A DNA stretch of 64,000 bases from Bacteroidia bacterium (GTDB lineage: Bacteria > Bacteroidota > Bacteroidia > Flavobacteriales > Schleiferiaceae): positions 248,001 to 312,000 of the forward strand of contig JAUHWL010000001.1 of the NCBI GenBank assembly GCA_030424545.1. Direction: 5' to 3'. Positions 17,013 through 25,901 of the stretch are shown here, piece after piece. A model generated the notes under the pieces. That model was given only the letters and a program-made list of their open reading frames with translations, did not search any database and was not told the DNA's origin. How positions within the stretch are numbered: position 1 is the stretch's first letter; every line of letters starts with the position of its first letter. The translations under genes and the position numbers were made by a program.

Positions 17013-17555
17013 TTAGTTTTCATCACGAGGAGGTGTTTCTTTTTTTCGAAATAATCCTATAACCTCCTCTATAATGGTTTCTATAACAACATATTTTAAA
17101 AGCTTTAGTTGTGTCGTGATGGATGTTTTGTCTGCCTGTATTTTTGCTTTAACCTCTTTGGTTTCTGCCGCCAAGTTCTCCAGTGTTATGGGGCGTTCGC
17201 TTTTTATCTCAAAAATAAAGGCCAATATTTTTACAAATAAATTACTAAAAAGAGGCGTTTTTGTTTTGTAGATTCTATAGATAATGCCCGCTATAAGCAC
17301 AATGTAAAATGATACTACAATAACAAATCCTAAAAATTGACTATTTAAAAGGTTGTTTAAAAAGCCAGAAATGGCAAAAGAGCACAATGTAATAACCAGC
17401 AAAAACATTAATGACAGTAAAAAGGTAGTTACCAGAATGCCAATCATTAAAGCTATTTTTTTAGAAACCGTTAAGGAGATTAGCTTTACATAATCTTGAG
17501 CCAAATCTTTAGACTCTGACGTAATGTTTTGTAAGCTGTTTTTTAGATTTTCCAT
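17013..17555 (-). CDS. Phage-holin-family-like membrane protein
   Basis: A 180-residue protein from MENLKNSLQN at 17555 (a further upstream start at 17615 is possible but atypical). An N-terminal amphipathic helix (1-30) is followed by two membrane segments (about 33-60 and 72-95) and a charged cytoplasmic tail. This is the form of the Phage_holin_3_6/DUF1469 group common on Bacteroidota chromosomes, where it is not linked to phage. The function is unknown. Confidence 0.6.
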   Translation of the reverse strand: MENLKNSLQNITSESKDLAQDYVKLISLTVSKKIALMIGILVTTFLLSLMFLLVITLCSFAISGFLNNLLNSQFLGFVIVVSFYIVLIAGIIYRIYKTKTPLFSNLFVKILAFIFEIKSERPITLENLAAETKEVKAKIQADKTSITTQLKLLKYVVIETIIEEVIGLFRKKETPPRDEN

Positions 17556-17706
17556 AATGTAAATGATAAGGAATAAAGATATTATTCTTAATCTTTTGCT
17601 CATACAAAATGTCAATTCAACTTCATCTAAAATGGCGTTACATTTGCTTTTTAATTTTTACAAGAAATGACACTGTAAATAAATTGTCATTTCACAATTT
17701 TATTTT

Positions 17707-18942
17707 ATGTCATTTAATTCGTTGGGCTTGTCTGATGCCCTGCTAAAAGCAATTAGCAAAAAAGGATACACAACACCATCTCCCATACAAGAAAAAGTAA
17801 TTCCACTTGTTTTAGAAAAGAAAGATGTATTAGCCTCAGCCCAAACGGGTACAGGAAAAACCGCGGGTTTCACACTTCCCATGTTGCAGTTATTAAACCA
17901 AGGCACAAGGTTAAGAAACAGACCCGTACGCGCATTGGTGCTTACACCAACCAGAGAACTTGCCGCGCAGGTTTTTGAAAGTGTGCAGGACTATGGTGCA
18001 TTTTTAGATTTAAAATCGGCCGTAATTTTTGGTGGAGTAAACCAAAACCCACAAGTACAAAACCTAAAAAGAGGGGTAGATATTTTGGTGGCTACGCCCG
18101 GTAGGTTGCTCGATTTGCAAAATCAAGGATTCTTATCGTTGGCCAACATAGAGATTTTGGTGCTAGACGAAGCAGACCGCATGCTTGATATGGGATTTTT
18201 GAGGGACATAAAAAAGATACTGTCTTTAATGCCCGCTAAAAAACAAAACTTATTATTCTCGGCCACATTTTCTAAAGAAATTAGAAACTTGGCCAATACC
18301 TTTTTGCGCAACCCCGTATCTGTAGAGGCTACGCCCGAAAACAGCACGGTTGATATGATTGTGCAGAAAGCCTATCGTGTAGATTCAAATAAAAAAACGG
18401 CTCTGGTTACCCAGCTTATTGGCGATGGCAACTGGAAACAAGTATTGATTTTTACGCGCACAAAACATGGTGCTAACCGATTGGCCGAAAAATTAAACAA
18501 CAAAAATATTACGGCTGCAGCCATACACGGCAACAAAAGCCAAGGTGCTAGAACCAAGGCGTTGGCCAATTTTAAGAGCAATCAAATACGGGTTTTGGTA
18601 GCTACAGATATTGCCGCGCGCGGTTTAGATATACCCTTGTTGCCTCACGTAATTAATTTTGAATTGCCCAACGTGCCCGAAGATTATGTGCATCGCATTG
18701 GTCGTACAGGCCGTGCAGGTGCTAGCGGAGAAGCCATCTCGTTGGTAAGTGTAGATGAGAAAGAATACCTACGCGGCATAGAAAAGCTTTTGGGCGAAAA
18801 ACTTACAATGACCGAAGTAGAAGGGTTTGAGGCAAGCAACATTCCTACGCCAAAAAAAGCAAAACCTCCAAGGCGAAATTTTAAAAGCAAGAAGCCAGCT
18901 AGTGGCGAAGCAAAGAGCAATTTTAGAAAACGCAGATATTAA
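17707..18942 (+). CDS. DEAD-box RNA helicase, RhlE-like
   Basis: A 411-residue ATP-dependent RNA helicase. All motifs are visible in order: Q motif (PSPIQ), Walker [31 protein letters not shown] in [12 protein letters not shown], then domain 2 with [21 protein letters not shown] and [10 protein letters not shown]. The tail after residue 370 is basic ([14 protein letters not shown]), as in RhlE-type helicases that act on rRNA or mRNA. It is divergent from the holin-like gene; 44 bases separate it from the convergent rluF. Confidence 0.95.
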   Translation: MSFNSLGLSDALLKAISKKGYTTPSPIQEKVIPLVLEKKDVLASAQTGTGKTAGFTLPMLQLLNQGTRLRNRPVRALVLTPTRELAAQVFESVQDYGAFLDLKSAVIFGGVNQNPQVQNLKRGVDILVATPGRLLDLQNQGFLSLANIEILVLDEADRMLDMGFLRDIKKILSLMPAKKQNLLFSATFSKEIRNLANTFLRNPVSVEATPENSTVDMIVQKAYRVDSNKKTALVTQLIGDGNWKQVLIFTRTKHGANRLAEKLNNKNITAAAIHGNKSQGARTKALANFKSNQIRVLVATDIAARGLDIPLLPHVINFELPNVPEDYVHRIGRTGRAGASGEAISLVSVDEKEYLRGIEKLLGEKLTMTEVEGFEASNIPTPKKAKPPRRNFKSKKPASGEAKSNFRKRRY

Positions 18943-18952
18943 GATAAAGATT

Positions 18953-18988
18953 GAAAAACCCTGGTGTATGCAAAAAGCATTGGGGTTT
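18953..18988. terminator. Terminator-like hairpin between convergent genes
   Basis: AAACCC (18956-18961) and GGGTTT (18983-18988) with inner TGC/GCA pairing form an imperfect stem between the helicase gene and rluF. It overlaps the last codon of rluF, so confidence is moderate. Confidence 0.45.
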
Positions 18989-19715
18989 ATTCGTCATGCG
19001 TTTTAGCCGATTCTTCTACCAAACTATTTATTTCTTGCAATTCTTTAGGCGTTAAATAACGCCATTGGCCAACCGGAACATCTAAAGAAACATTCATAAT
19101 GCGCAGGCGTTGCAGCTTGGTTACGCGGTAATCTAAAAACTCACACATTCTGCGTATTTGCCTGTTTAAGCCTTGCGTAAGCACAATTTTAAACTGCACC
19201 GGACCAACTTGTTCTACCAAACATTTTTTTGTTGTGGTGCCTAAAATGGGAATGCCGTTGGCCATCTTATGCAAAAAATTGGGCGTAATGCGTTTGTTTA
19301 CCGAAACCAAATATTCTTTTTCATGATTGTTTCTGGCTCGCAAAATCTTGTTTACAATGTCGCCATCGTTGGTTAAAAATATTAAGCCTTCGCTGGGTTT
19401 GTCCAATCGCCCAATGGGGAAAATGCGCTTCGGGTAATTTATAAAATCAATGATGTTGTCTTTCTCTCGTTTTGTATCGGTAGTGCAAACAATTCCCCGA
19501 GGTTTGTTAAAAGCCATATAAACGGGCTTTTCGTTTGGTTCAGAGACCAATTTGCCATCAACATGAACTTCGTCTTCCGGGGCAATTTTGGTGCCCATGG
19601 GCGGAACTTGACCGTTTATAGTTACGCGGCCCTGTTCTATAAGTTTGTCGGCTGCTCTTCTAGAACAATATCCAATTTCGCTTAAATATTTGTTGATGCG
19701 CGTTAATTCCGCCAT
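18987..19715 (-). CDS. rluF: 23S rRNA pseudouridine synthase, RluF-type
   Basis: A 242-residue enzyme with an N-terminal S4 RNA-binding domain ([20 protein letters not shown]) and a pseudouridine synthase domain with catalytic Asp in [10 protein letters not shown], plus [18 protein letters not shown]. The sequence order and length fit RluF (U2604 of 23S rRNA) rather than RluB or RsuA. Specificity is inferred from resemblance. Confidence 0.85.
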   Translation of the reverse strand: MAELTRINKYLSEIGYCSRRAADKLIEQGRVTINGQVPPMGTKIAPEDEVHVDGKLVSEPNEKPVYMAFNKPRGIVCTTDTKREKDNIIDFINYPKRIFPIGRLDKPSEGLIFLTNDGDIVNKILRARNNHEKEYLVSVNKRITPNFLHKMANGIPILGTTTKKCLVEQVGPVQFKIVLTQGLNRQIRRMCEFLDYRVTKLQRLRIMNVSLDVPVGQWRYLTPKELQEINSLVEESAKTHDE

Positions 19716-19828
19716 GCTAAAATGTATTGTTGAGAGAATAAAAAGGCAAATTTAAGTGCTATTCGTTTAGGCAACGAAACGATTAATCAACGTCTTTTAA
19801 TTAACCTTTTTTCAACTGCTTCTATCCT

Positions 19829-19836
19829 TATTTTTG
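19829..19836 (+). promoter_or_regulatory. -7 box of Bacteroidota type with almost no leader
   Basis: TATTTTTG matches TAnnTTTG exactly and ends only five bases before the ATG of the TPR lipoprotein gene. Initiation at the usual distance would make the mRNA leaderless or nearly so. Confidence 0.5.
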
Positions 19837-19841
19837 CCCCC

Positions 19842-20885
19842 ATGAAAAATAGCATCATCTTATTTATATCGGCCCTATTTATTTTTTCTAGTTGTAAAGA
19901 AGATCCTAAAAAACCGCTTCGCCAAGAAGATTTGCCCATTCACCAAGATACATCGGTTACGGTAAATCAGATAAAAATTGCAAGCGATTCGCTCAACAAT
20001 TTTATTGCCGAAAACCCAAGAAATATCGAAGCGTTAATTGCGCGCAGTAATCTATATCTTGAAAATAAAAATTTAAAATATGCCTATGCTGATGCGGCTG
20101 CGGCAATGGAAATAGACTCACTAAATGCGGATGTTTTATTAACATGGGGCAATGTAAACTACGTGATTAACAAAACACGCATTAGCAAAACGGCTTGGGA
20201 AAAATGCATTAAAATAGATGCAAAAAGTATTGATTGCCGTTTAAAATTGGCCGAACTCTACAACATAGTTCAAGACTTTAGAAAGAGCCTAAAATTGGTA
20301 AACGAAGTATTAGATATAGACCCAAACCAACCCATAGCCCTTTTTATTAAGGGAATAAATGTTAGAGATATAAACGGAGATACGGCCAGCTCAATGCAGT
20401 ATTTTCAACGTGCTATAGATTTAGACAACAATTATATTGCTGCGCTAGATATGATGGGGGTGATGTTGAGCGCGCAAAAAGACCCACTTGCATTGGCTTA
20501 TTTTAATAGAATTTTAGAAATAAATCCTAACAGCCACAGCACATATTACAATATGGGCATGTATTATTTATCTATAGAAGATTGGAACAATGCCATAAAA
20601 GCGTTTACAAATTGTACGCAATTGCAACCTAAAGATATAGAGAGTTACTTTAATTTGGGGTACATCCATTTGCAACTAAACATCAATGATGTTGCACGAG
20701 ATTATTTTACACAAGCGCTAAAAATTCAGCCTATAAACCACCGAGCATTGTATGGCAGGGCTTATGCTTACGAGCGTTTGGGCGATATCATTAATGCCGA
20801 AAAAGATTATAAAGAAGCATTGAGTTATAACCCACAACACGAGGCATCTAAAATTGGTTTGAAGCGAATTTTAGATATGAAATAG
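19842..20885 (+). CDS. TPR-repeat lipoprotein
   Basis: A 347-residue lipoprotein (lipobox FIFSSC, Cys about residue 18) made almost wholly of tetratricopeptide repeats. At least seven 34-residue units run from about 65 to 345, each with the A-x-x-x-Y-x-x-A-L-x-I-[DN]-P type pattern (for example AYFNRILEINPNSHSTYY). It probably acts as a protein-interaction scaffold at the cell envelope. It is convergent with the NadR-like gene, whose stop lies 9 bases away. Confidence 0.85.
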   Translation: MKNSIILFISALFIFSSCKEDPKKPLRQEDLPIHQDTSVTVNQIKIASDSLNNFIAENPRNIEALIARSNLYLENKNLKYAYADAAAAMEIDSLNADVLLTWGNVNYVINKTRISKTAWEKCIKIDAKSIDCRLKLAELYNIVQDFRKSLKLVNEVLDIDPNQPIALFIKGINVRDINGDTASSMQYFQRAIDLDNNYIAALDMMGVMLSAQKDPLALAYFNRILEINPNSHSTYYNMGMYYLSIEDWNNAIKAFTNCTQLQPKDIESYFNLGYIHLQLNINDVARDYFTQALKIQPINHRALYGRAYAYERLGDIINAEKDYKEALSYNPQHEASKIGLKRILDMK

Positions 20886-20894
20886 CAAAGTTGT

Positions 20895-21416
20895 TTAAGG
20901 GGTTAAAAAATCTTCTACGTGTAATATGGCTTGCTTGAGCCTTTCTTCATTGAGGTCAGAAATAATTTGATAGGGTGCATTTTGTGCCTCAAGTGCTTTA
21001 CGATTTTCTTCAAATAAATAGTCTCTATTGTTTTTGTCTTCGCGCAATACGTCTTCTTCCCAAATTATATTTGGTGCACATAGCAGGTAAAAGTGGGTGG
21101 TGTTGTTTTTTAACGCGTCCTCTACAAAATGCAATTTGGCGTTACATTTTTCTTGGGCCCAAATCTTAATGGTTATTAAATCGGTATCGCAAAAAAGCAG
21201 ATTGGGTTTGGCTGATATGGCCTTGCGTGTTTGGGCTACTTGTTTGCGGGCAATAAGGTCTAAATCAGACAATTTATAAACATATCCGGGCCTATTTTCT
21301 AAATATTCTCGTGCGTACTCCAAAATAAAAGGGCAAGAAAAATGTACAGCCAACTGCTTTGTAAGCGTAGTTTTTCCTGAAGATTCAGGGCCAATTATGG
21401 AAATAACTTTAGTGAT
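20895..21416 (-). CDS. NadR-like P-loop nucleoside kinase/ATPase with non-standard start
   Basis: About 173 residues of the AAA_28/NadR ribosylnicotinamide-kinase type. The frame encodes [16 protein letters not shown] (Walker A) but contains no ATG, GTG or TTG between the upstream stop (21423-21425) and the P loop. The first canonical start, a TTG at 21353, would remove the Walker motif. The best fit is an ATC codon at 21414-21416, giving xTKVISIIGPESSGK, overlapping the stop of the upstream YkoF-like gene, so initiation may depend on translational coupling. The C-terminal half (REDKNNRDYLFEENR) fits NadR-like kinases. Confidence 0.7.
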   Translation of the reverse strand: MTKVISIIGPESSGKTTLTKQLAVHFSCPFILEYAREYLENRPGYVYKLSDLDLIARKQVAQTRKAISAKPNLLFCDTDLITIKIWAQEKCNAKLHFVEDALKNNTTHFYLLCAPNIIWEEDVLREDKNNRDYLFEENRKALEAQNAPYQIISDLNEERLKQAILHVEDFLTP

Positions 21417-21681
21417 AGCTGTCTAAGTTTACGTTGTCAACAACATCGCCCTTTAAAACTTTAAGTACAAAGCTGGCTTGCTCTTCTTGTGTAAAGGTTT
21501 CTTTAATTTCAGTTTGCAATGCGTGCATTACTTCGTCAAAATCGCCAATAATCATGGTGCTAAGATGATGTGTTTTTACGCGGATGCTGGGGTATTTGTA
21601 CAGGCTTTTTATAAAAGCATCTATAGTGTGCAGGTAATTTTCTTGAAGCGGATAAAGGCTAATGTCTACAGAAATCTTCAT
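21409..21681 (-). CDS. YkoF/MTH1187-like thiamine-binding-type protein
   Basis: A 90-residue protein with the pattern of small YkoF-like or MTH1187 proteins (MKISVDISLYPLQENY, then KTHHLSTMIIGDFDEVMHAL), a ferredoxin-like fold known in some members to bind thiamine-type ligands. It overlaps the GNAT gene upstream by 23 bases, and its stop codon overlaps the start region of the NadR-like kinase. The operon with a NadR-like kinase hints at vitamin or cofactor salvage, but this is inference. Confidence 0.65.
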   Translation of the reverse strand: MKISVDISLYPLQENYLHTIDAFIKSLYKYPSIRVKTHHLSTMIIGDFDEVMHALQTEIKETFTQEEQASFVLKVLKGDVVDNVNLDSYH

Positions 21682-22183
21682 GGTGTAATGTATAAACTTC
21701 GATTTGTTTTTGGTGATGTAATTCGTCTAGTTCTTTGTGGCTAAAATGAAAGCCACATTTTTTAAGTACGGCAATACTGGCAATGTTTTCAGACTCGGCA
21801 CGACCCACAATTTTAGTGAGATTTAACGTAGTAAAACCATAAGTAATGCACGCATTTGCAGCTTCGGTTGCAAACCCTTTTCCCCAATGTTTTTTCTTAA
21901 ATCTAAACCCTAAATCTACCAAGCCATCGGGGTGTTTTTTTAAGCCACACCAGCCAAGCATTTTTGGGTTGGTTTTTAATGAAACCGCCCAACGCCCTAT
22001 GCCATTACGCTTGTAATCAGTATAGTTTTTAATGAACATTTGGGTTTCTTCAAGGTGCTTAAAAGCCAAGTCACCAGTATATTTTAAAACATCTGGATCC
22101 GCGTTTAGGGCAAACATTTCTGGGGCATCGCTTACTACAAATTCGCGTAAAACAAGGCGATTTGTTTGAAGCAAAAAAGACAT
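21659..22183 (-). CDS. GNAT-family N-acetyltransferase (RimJ/RimL type)
   Basis: A 174-residue acetyltransferase. It has the N-terminal TNRLVLREFVVSDAPEMF, the acetyl-CoA loop region RFKKKHWGKGFATEAANA and a C-terminal VGRAESENIASIAVLKKCGF, all typical of RimJ/RimL-like enzymes that acetylate protein N-termini or small molecules. It lies 4 bases after pcrB and overlaps the YkoF-like gene. Confidence 0.88.
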   Translation of the reverse strand: MSFLLQTNRLVLREFVVSDAPEMFALNADPDVLKYTGDLAFKHLEETQMFIKNYTDYKRNGIGRWAVSLKTNPKMLGWCGLKKHPDGLVDLGFRFKKKHWGKGFATEAANACITYGFTTLNLTKIVGRAESENIASIAVLKKCGFHFSHKELDELHHQKQIEVYTLHHEDFCRH

Positions 22184-22187
22184 TTTA

Positions 22188-22934
22188 TTAAATGGAATTT
22201 AAGGCTTCGGAAATCTCGAAAATTATTTGTGGTTGTTTTTCTGTAATGTTTCCAACCACAACAATGTTGGCACCTGCTTTTGCGCTTTCTACAGCTTTTG
22301 CAGCATCTTTAATTCCTCCACCAACAATAATGGGCACATTTACTTCTTTGCGCACTGTGGCAATCATTTTTGCAGAAACAGGGTTTTGTGCACCGCTGCC
22401 AGCATCTAAATAAATATGTTGCAGGCCAAGCATTTCTCCAGCCATGGCCGTGCATGCAGCAATGTCGGGTTTGTTAGCGGGTATAGGAAGACTGCCGCTT
22501 ATGTAGCTAGCAGTTGTGGGCTGGCCACCATCAATTAACATGTAGCCTGTAGAGAGCACTTCCAACCCACTTTGTTTAATCATGGGCGCAGCCAAAACAT
22601 GCTGACCAATAAGCAATTCTGGATTACGGCCAGAAATTAGCGAAAGAAACAAAATAGCATCGACTTGCGGAGAAACCTGCTGGATGCTTCCAGGAAACAA
22701 AACAATTTTTGCGGTCGTTCGCTTTTTTATGTAAGCAAGTTTTTCTTCTAAAACAAAACGCGTTAATAGGCTTCCACCAAAAAATATAAAGGGCACTTTT
22801 GCCTTTTCTATGGCATCTAATTGGGCATCTAGCAAGCTGCTATCAGGCTTATCTGGGTCTATTAACACAGCCAATTGGGTTTTGCCGTTGGTGTTTAATT
22901 GCTTAAGAATAGTATGAATTTGGTTCTTACTCAT
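22188..22934 (-). CDS. pcrB: Geranylgeranylglyceryl/heptaprenylglyceryl phosphate synthase family
   Basis: A 248-residue TIM-barrel prenyltransferase that joins glycerol-1-phosphate to a polyprenyl diphosphate. Motifs are LAVLIDPDKPD near the start, GRNPELLIGQHV, YLDAGSGAQNPV and the phosphate-binding PIIVGGGIK...AGANIVVVGN. The start at 22934 (MSKNQ) is chosen because a -7 promoter box lies just upstream of it; the longer frame (to 22970) would begin before the promoter. The product in Bacteroidota is not well defined. It is first gene of a run with the GNAT, YkoF-like and NadR-like genes. Confidence 0.88.
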   Translation of the reverse strand: MSKNQIHTILKQLNTNGKTQLAVLIDPDKPDSSLLDAQLDAIEKAKVPFIFFGGSLLTRFVLEEKLAYIKKRTTAKIVLFPGSIQQVSPQVDAILFLSLISGRNPELLIGQHVLAAPMIKQSGLEVLSTGYMLIDGGQPTTASYISGSLPIPANKPDIAACTAMAGEMLGLQHIYLDAGSGAQNPVSAKMIATVRKEVNVPIIVGGGIKDAAKAVESAKAGANIVVVGNITEKQPQIIFEISEALNSI

Positions 22935-22943
22935 GTTGCAGTG

Positions 22944-22971
22944 CAAACGTACATAAACCAACAAACACAAA
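22944..22971 (-). promoter_or_regulatory. Promoter of pcrB
   Basis: On the minus strand TTTG (22971-22968), a 16-base spacer and TACGTTTG (22951-22944) match the Bacteroidota -33/-7 pattern. The -7 box ends 9 bases before the ATG, so the leader should be very short. Confidence 0.55.
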
Positions 22972-23033
22972 AAACAAAATTATTGGTTGATGTTATTTTT
23001 TAAAATTGAGTTTAAATACTCTTGTACAGCTCA

Positions 23034-23047
23034 TTTTTTTTTTTTTT
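23034..23047 (+). repeat. T14 homopolymer upstream of a lipoprotein gene
   Basis: Fourteen consecutive T residues, 34 bases before the ATG at 23082, in what should be the promoter region. Tracts of this length are prone to slippage. Confidence 0.9.
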
Positions 23048-23081
23048 GCTTCGATGGTCATAAACTTTAAATTTTTTAAAC

Positions 23082-24131
23082 ATGAAAAAAGTATTTGTTA
23101 TGACTTTGGCTTTATGCGCAATGTTAGCATGCAGAAAAGAAGTGAATGACGCTCCTTTTGTTGAACCTCAACCAGAGATGAGTGTTGGTAATTTACTAGA
23201 TTATGAGTATTACGATCCTTCAGGAAATGATCTAGAAGGAGAAATACGAATCGCATTGCTTGCGCTAGAAAACGAACAAAGCCTGGATTATGTAAGCATA
23301 AACCGTGGTATTTGGTTATTAGAAACAGGAATTAATTACCTTTTCCCAGATTATTTATATGAACATGATAGCGTACAGATTGAGTCCTCATCTTTTATTT
23401 TTCAACTGAATGGAGAGAATGAGTTAGCCGAAGTAGACGTGCGTGACGTATTGATTAATGTACATACAAATATTTTGGCAGAAGTAACCAATGAAAAAAA
23501 ACATGTAGGTACAGATTTTTATGTATCTGCTATTGAAAACAATACGGTTGTTTTAGAGGCTAAGCATGTGTTTTTAAAAGGTGTTACGGGAACGTTAACC
23601 CAAACGGGAAAACCTATAGGAACAACTGCTGATGACCGAGTTGCAGGATATGCATATTATTGCCCCTATGTTCCAGGAAACAAAGCAAGGGCGGCTTGGC
23701 GTGTGGCAAAAGAAAATGCTGAAATAGCTTTACGTTCTTATTGGGGCGTAAATTCGAACATAAATCCAAAGTATTATACAAATGTTACCAGGTATTCTAC
23801 ATTTTTTAACCCGTTAATTCCAACGAGTTATATATCTAAGGAACATTTGTTAGGTAACTCAAACGCATACATATTAGCTCATCAAGGCCCAATACCTGCG
23901 GCAATGTGTGTTACTGCCCAAGAACAAAACAGTTATGCACAGGCTATTTATGATGATGTTAATTTAATAACGGCAAAAACTAAGGGCATTCTTTATTTAG
24001 ATGTTCAACGTAAAAATAATACTCAAGGAAGTGGCGTTGTTGAAACGTTTTGGCATTATGAACTTTTAACCGTTGGTACAAATGGTTGGTTTGCACCAAA
24101 CTTACCAGCACTTACACTAAGCTATTTGTAA
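23082..24131 (+). CDS. Hypothetical lipoprotein
   Basis: A 349-residue protein with a lipoprotein signal (LCAMLAC, Cys about residue 17) followed by an acidic, proline-containing linker. The middle (about 30-150) contains YEYYDPSGNDLEGE and a long acidic beta region. The C-terminal half is rich in Tyr and Asn (YGVNSNINPKYYTNV-like). It is probably at the cell surface. No known domain is recognised. A terminator follows directly. Confidence 0.6.
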   Translation: MKKVFVMTLALCAMLACRKEVNDAPFVEPQPEMSVGNLLDYEYYDPSGNDLEGEIRIALLALENEQSLDYVSINRGIWLLETGINYLFPDYLYEHDSVQIESSSFIFQLNGENELAEVDVRDVLINVHTNILAEVTNEKKHVGTDFYVSAIENNTVVLEAKHVFLKGVTGTLTQTGKPIGTTADDRVAGYAYYCPYVPGNKARAAWRVAKENAEIALRSYWGVNSNINPKYYTNVTRYSTFFNPLIPTSYISKEHLLGNSNAYILAHQGPIPAAMCVTAQEQNSYAQAIYDDVNLITAKTKGILYLDVQRKNNTQGSGVVETFWHYELLTVGTNGWFAPNLPALTLSYL

Positions 24132-24139
24132 TTAAAGTT

Positions 24140-24168
24140 GGAGACTGTTTTATTAACAGTCTCCTTTT
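24140..24168 (+). terminator. Intrinsic terminator
   Basis: GGAGACTG / CAGTCTCC with a 9-base loop and TTTT, 9 bases after the lipoprotein stop and just before the next gene. Confidence 0.85.
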
Positions 24169-24179
24169 AAAAACATGTT

Positions 24180-25772
24180 ATGATAAAATTAGTATGCATT
24201 CTTTTCCTAATGTATGGCTTTACACTTACTGGCCAGAACTTAGAAAAATATCTAAAGAGAGACAGCCTAACCACAACAGGTGGAGATGCTTTGGTGCATG
24301 AAGGTGCCATCTATTTAATAAAAGGCAAAAAGGCAAATCTGTCAGTTAATAACAGCTTTGACCCCATAATTTATCAGATGGATTATTCCTTAAACCTACT
24401 AGACAGCCTTAGACTTTCTGGTATTATTTCACCAACTCCGTCTGCTGTTAATGCCTTTTTCACAAAAATAACCTCTGTTGGTACTGATTCTTTGGCTGTT
24501 ACCTTTGGCGTTTTCGAAAACTCAACTACCATTAGCAGGTATTTTGTTGTTTTCTTAAATTCTTCCCTTGATGTGTTAAGCTCTTTTTCTCTGAACGATG
24601 TAGGAGATAGTCTAGTATATTATATTCTAAATTGTAAAGAGTATAACAATACATTGTTGCTCTCTGGGGCGTTAGGAAACAATACCCCTAATGTAACAGA
24701 TGGATTCTTAGCTCAATTTGATTATGAAGGCAACAAGTTAAATGAAGTCATTATACCCGTAGATACATTTTTACAATTGCCATTTCCAATTCCTTTTCCA
24801 AAGCTTAGTATTGGTGATTTTTATCCCGTTCCAGATGGTTTTTTAGTTTCCTTTTATCCTTATCAATTATCTTTAAACATGGGTTTTATTGATACAGCGT
24901 TTACACTGAACAGATTGATGTATGTAAAAGATACTGCAAGTAACTATGGCCATCAACTTGAGCAAAATATTCAATTTATAGAAAACCAAGCCAACGAGCC
25001 GAAGTTGGTAACGCAAACAGCGAGTTATTTAGATACTCTTTTTTTACCTCCAGATACCGTTGGCTATACTTATTATTATAGAAATCTTTCGATGGTAAGT
25101 TTAAACTCAAATTATGAATTTGATAAAATTGACACGTTCGCTTACTCTAAAAACAAAATATTTGATACAATATATACAGAAGTAACCACATTTGATTATG
25201 GCATGTTTGCTGTTAATAACGCAAAAGATTCTGCCATGATTATGGCTACGGATATGGAGCCTTCACCTTTTTATTATTTAAAACCAAACAACACAACATA
25301 TATTACTTGTTTTAACCCAAACACGGGTCAAACAAATTGGTCTAAAGTTTATAGCAATGGGTATGCCCATAATGGGCAAGAAGTATTAAGCTTACCAGAT
25401 AATAAGTGGCTTTTAGTATTTGATGAATACAATTGGGATAAATTTGGAGAGAATAGCCTGGCCATACATTTAATAATTATTGATGGAAAAGGAAACCCAA
25501 TTGGAATTAATGAAGATGAAGAAAAGGCATTAGGACAAGAACCTTTTATTTTCCCAAACCCAGCAAAAGATCAACTTACTGTAGGGGCATTGCATTGGCC
25601 AGGCAATGTTTATAATTATCAACTTACAGATTTAAAAGGCGCACTTGTACAAAAAGGTGTTTTGCCAGTATCGGGTAAAATTAATCTCCTAGAAATTTTA
25701 AAAGGTGTTTATGTTTTAAGCATTACCAACCAAACGGGCTTTGGTTGGGCAAGAAAAGTAATTATAGATTAG
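24180..25772 (+). CDS. T9SS type A secreted protein
   Basis: A 530-residue exported protein with signal peptide 1-19 (ending TLTGQ). Most of the chain consists of beta-propeller-like repeats with D-x-x-L and GDxxxxxx patterns (ALVHEGAIYLIKGKK, GDFYPVPDGFLVSF). Residues about 455-530 form a type A sorting domain (PFIFPNPAKDQLTV ... GVYVLSITNQ...KVIID). The start lies 12 bases after the preceding terminator, leaving little promoter space, so some read-through from upstream is likely. Confidence 0.82.
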   Translation: MIKLVCILFLMYGFTLTGQNLEKYLKRDSLTTTGGDALVHEGAIYLIKGKKANLSVNNSFDPIIYQMDYSLNLLDSLRLSGIISPTPSAVNAFFTKITSVGTDSLAVTFGVFENSTTISRYFVVFLNSSLDVLSSFSLNDVGDSLVYYILNCKEYNNTLLLSGALGNNTPNVTDGFLAQFDYEGNKLNEVIIPVDTFLQLPFPIPFPKLSIGDFYPVPDGFLVSFYPYQLSLNMGFIDTAFTLNRLMYVKDTASNYGHQLEQNIQFIENQANEPKLVTQTASYLDTLFLPPDTVGYTYYYRNLSMVSLNSNYEFDKIDTFAYSKNKIFDTIYTEVTTFDYGMFAVNNAKDSAMIMATDMEPSPFYYLKPNNTTYITCFNPNTGQTNWSKVYSNGYAHNGQEVLSLPDNKWLLVFDEYNWDKFGENSLAIHLIIIDGKGNPIGINEDEEKALGQEPFIFPNPAKDQLTVGALHWPGNVYNYQLTDLKGALVQKGVLPVSGKINLLEILKGVYVLSITNQTGFGWARKVIID

Positions 25773-25901
25773 CTATTATACCACGAAAGCCTTGATTAGT
25801 TTTAAATGGTGCCTTTTTAACATTTAATTTAATATTACCTATGCTCTCGTTGTAGAAACCATAAAAACCCGTAACAAAGACGTATTGTTAAAATATCATT
25901 T

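Noticed and set aside
17013-17555. Prophage holin
   Set aside because: There are no phage genes around it; the family is common on Bacteroidota chromosomes.
21351-21353. TTG 21353 as the start of the NadR-like kinase
   Set aside because: It would remove the Walker A motif GPESSGKTT, which lies upstream in the same open frame.
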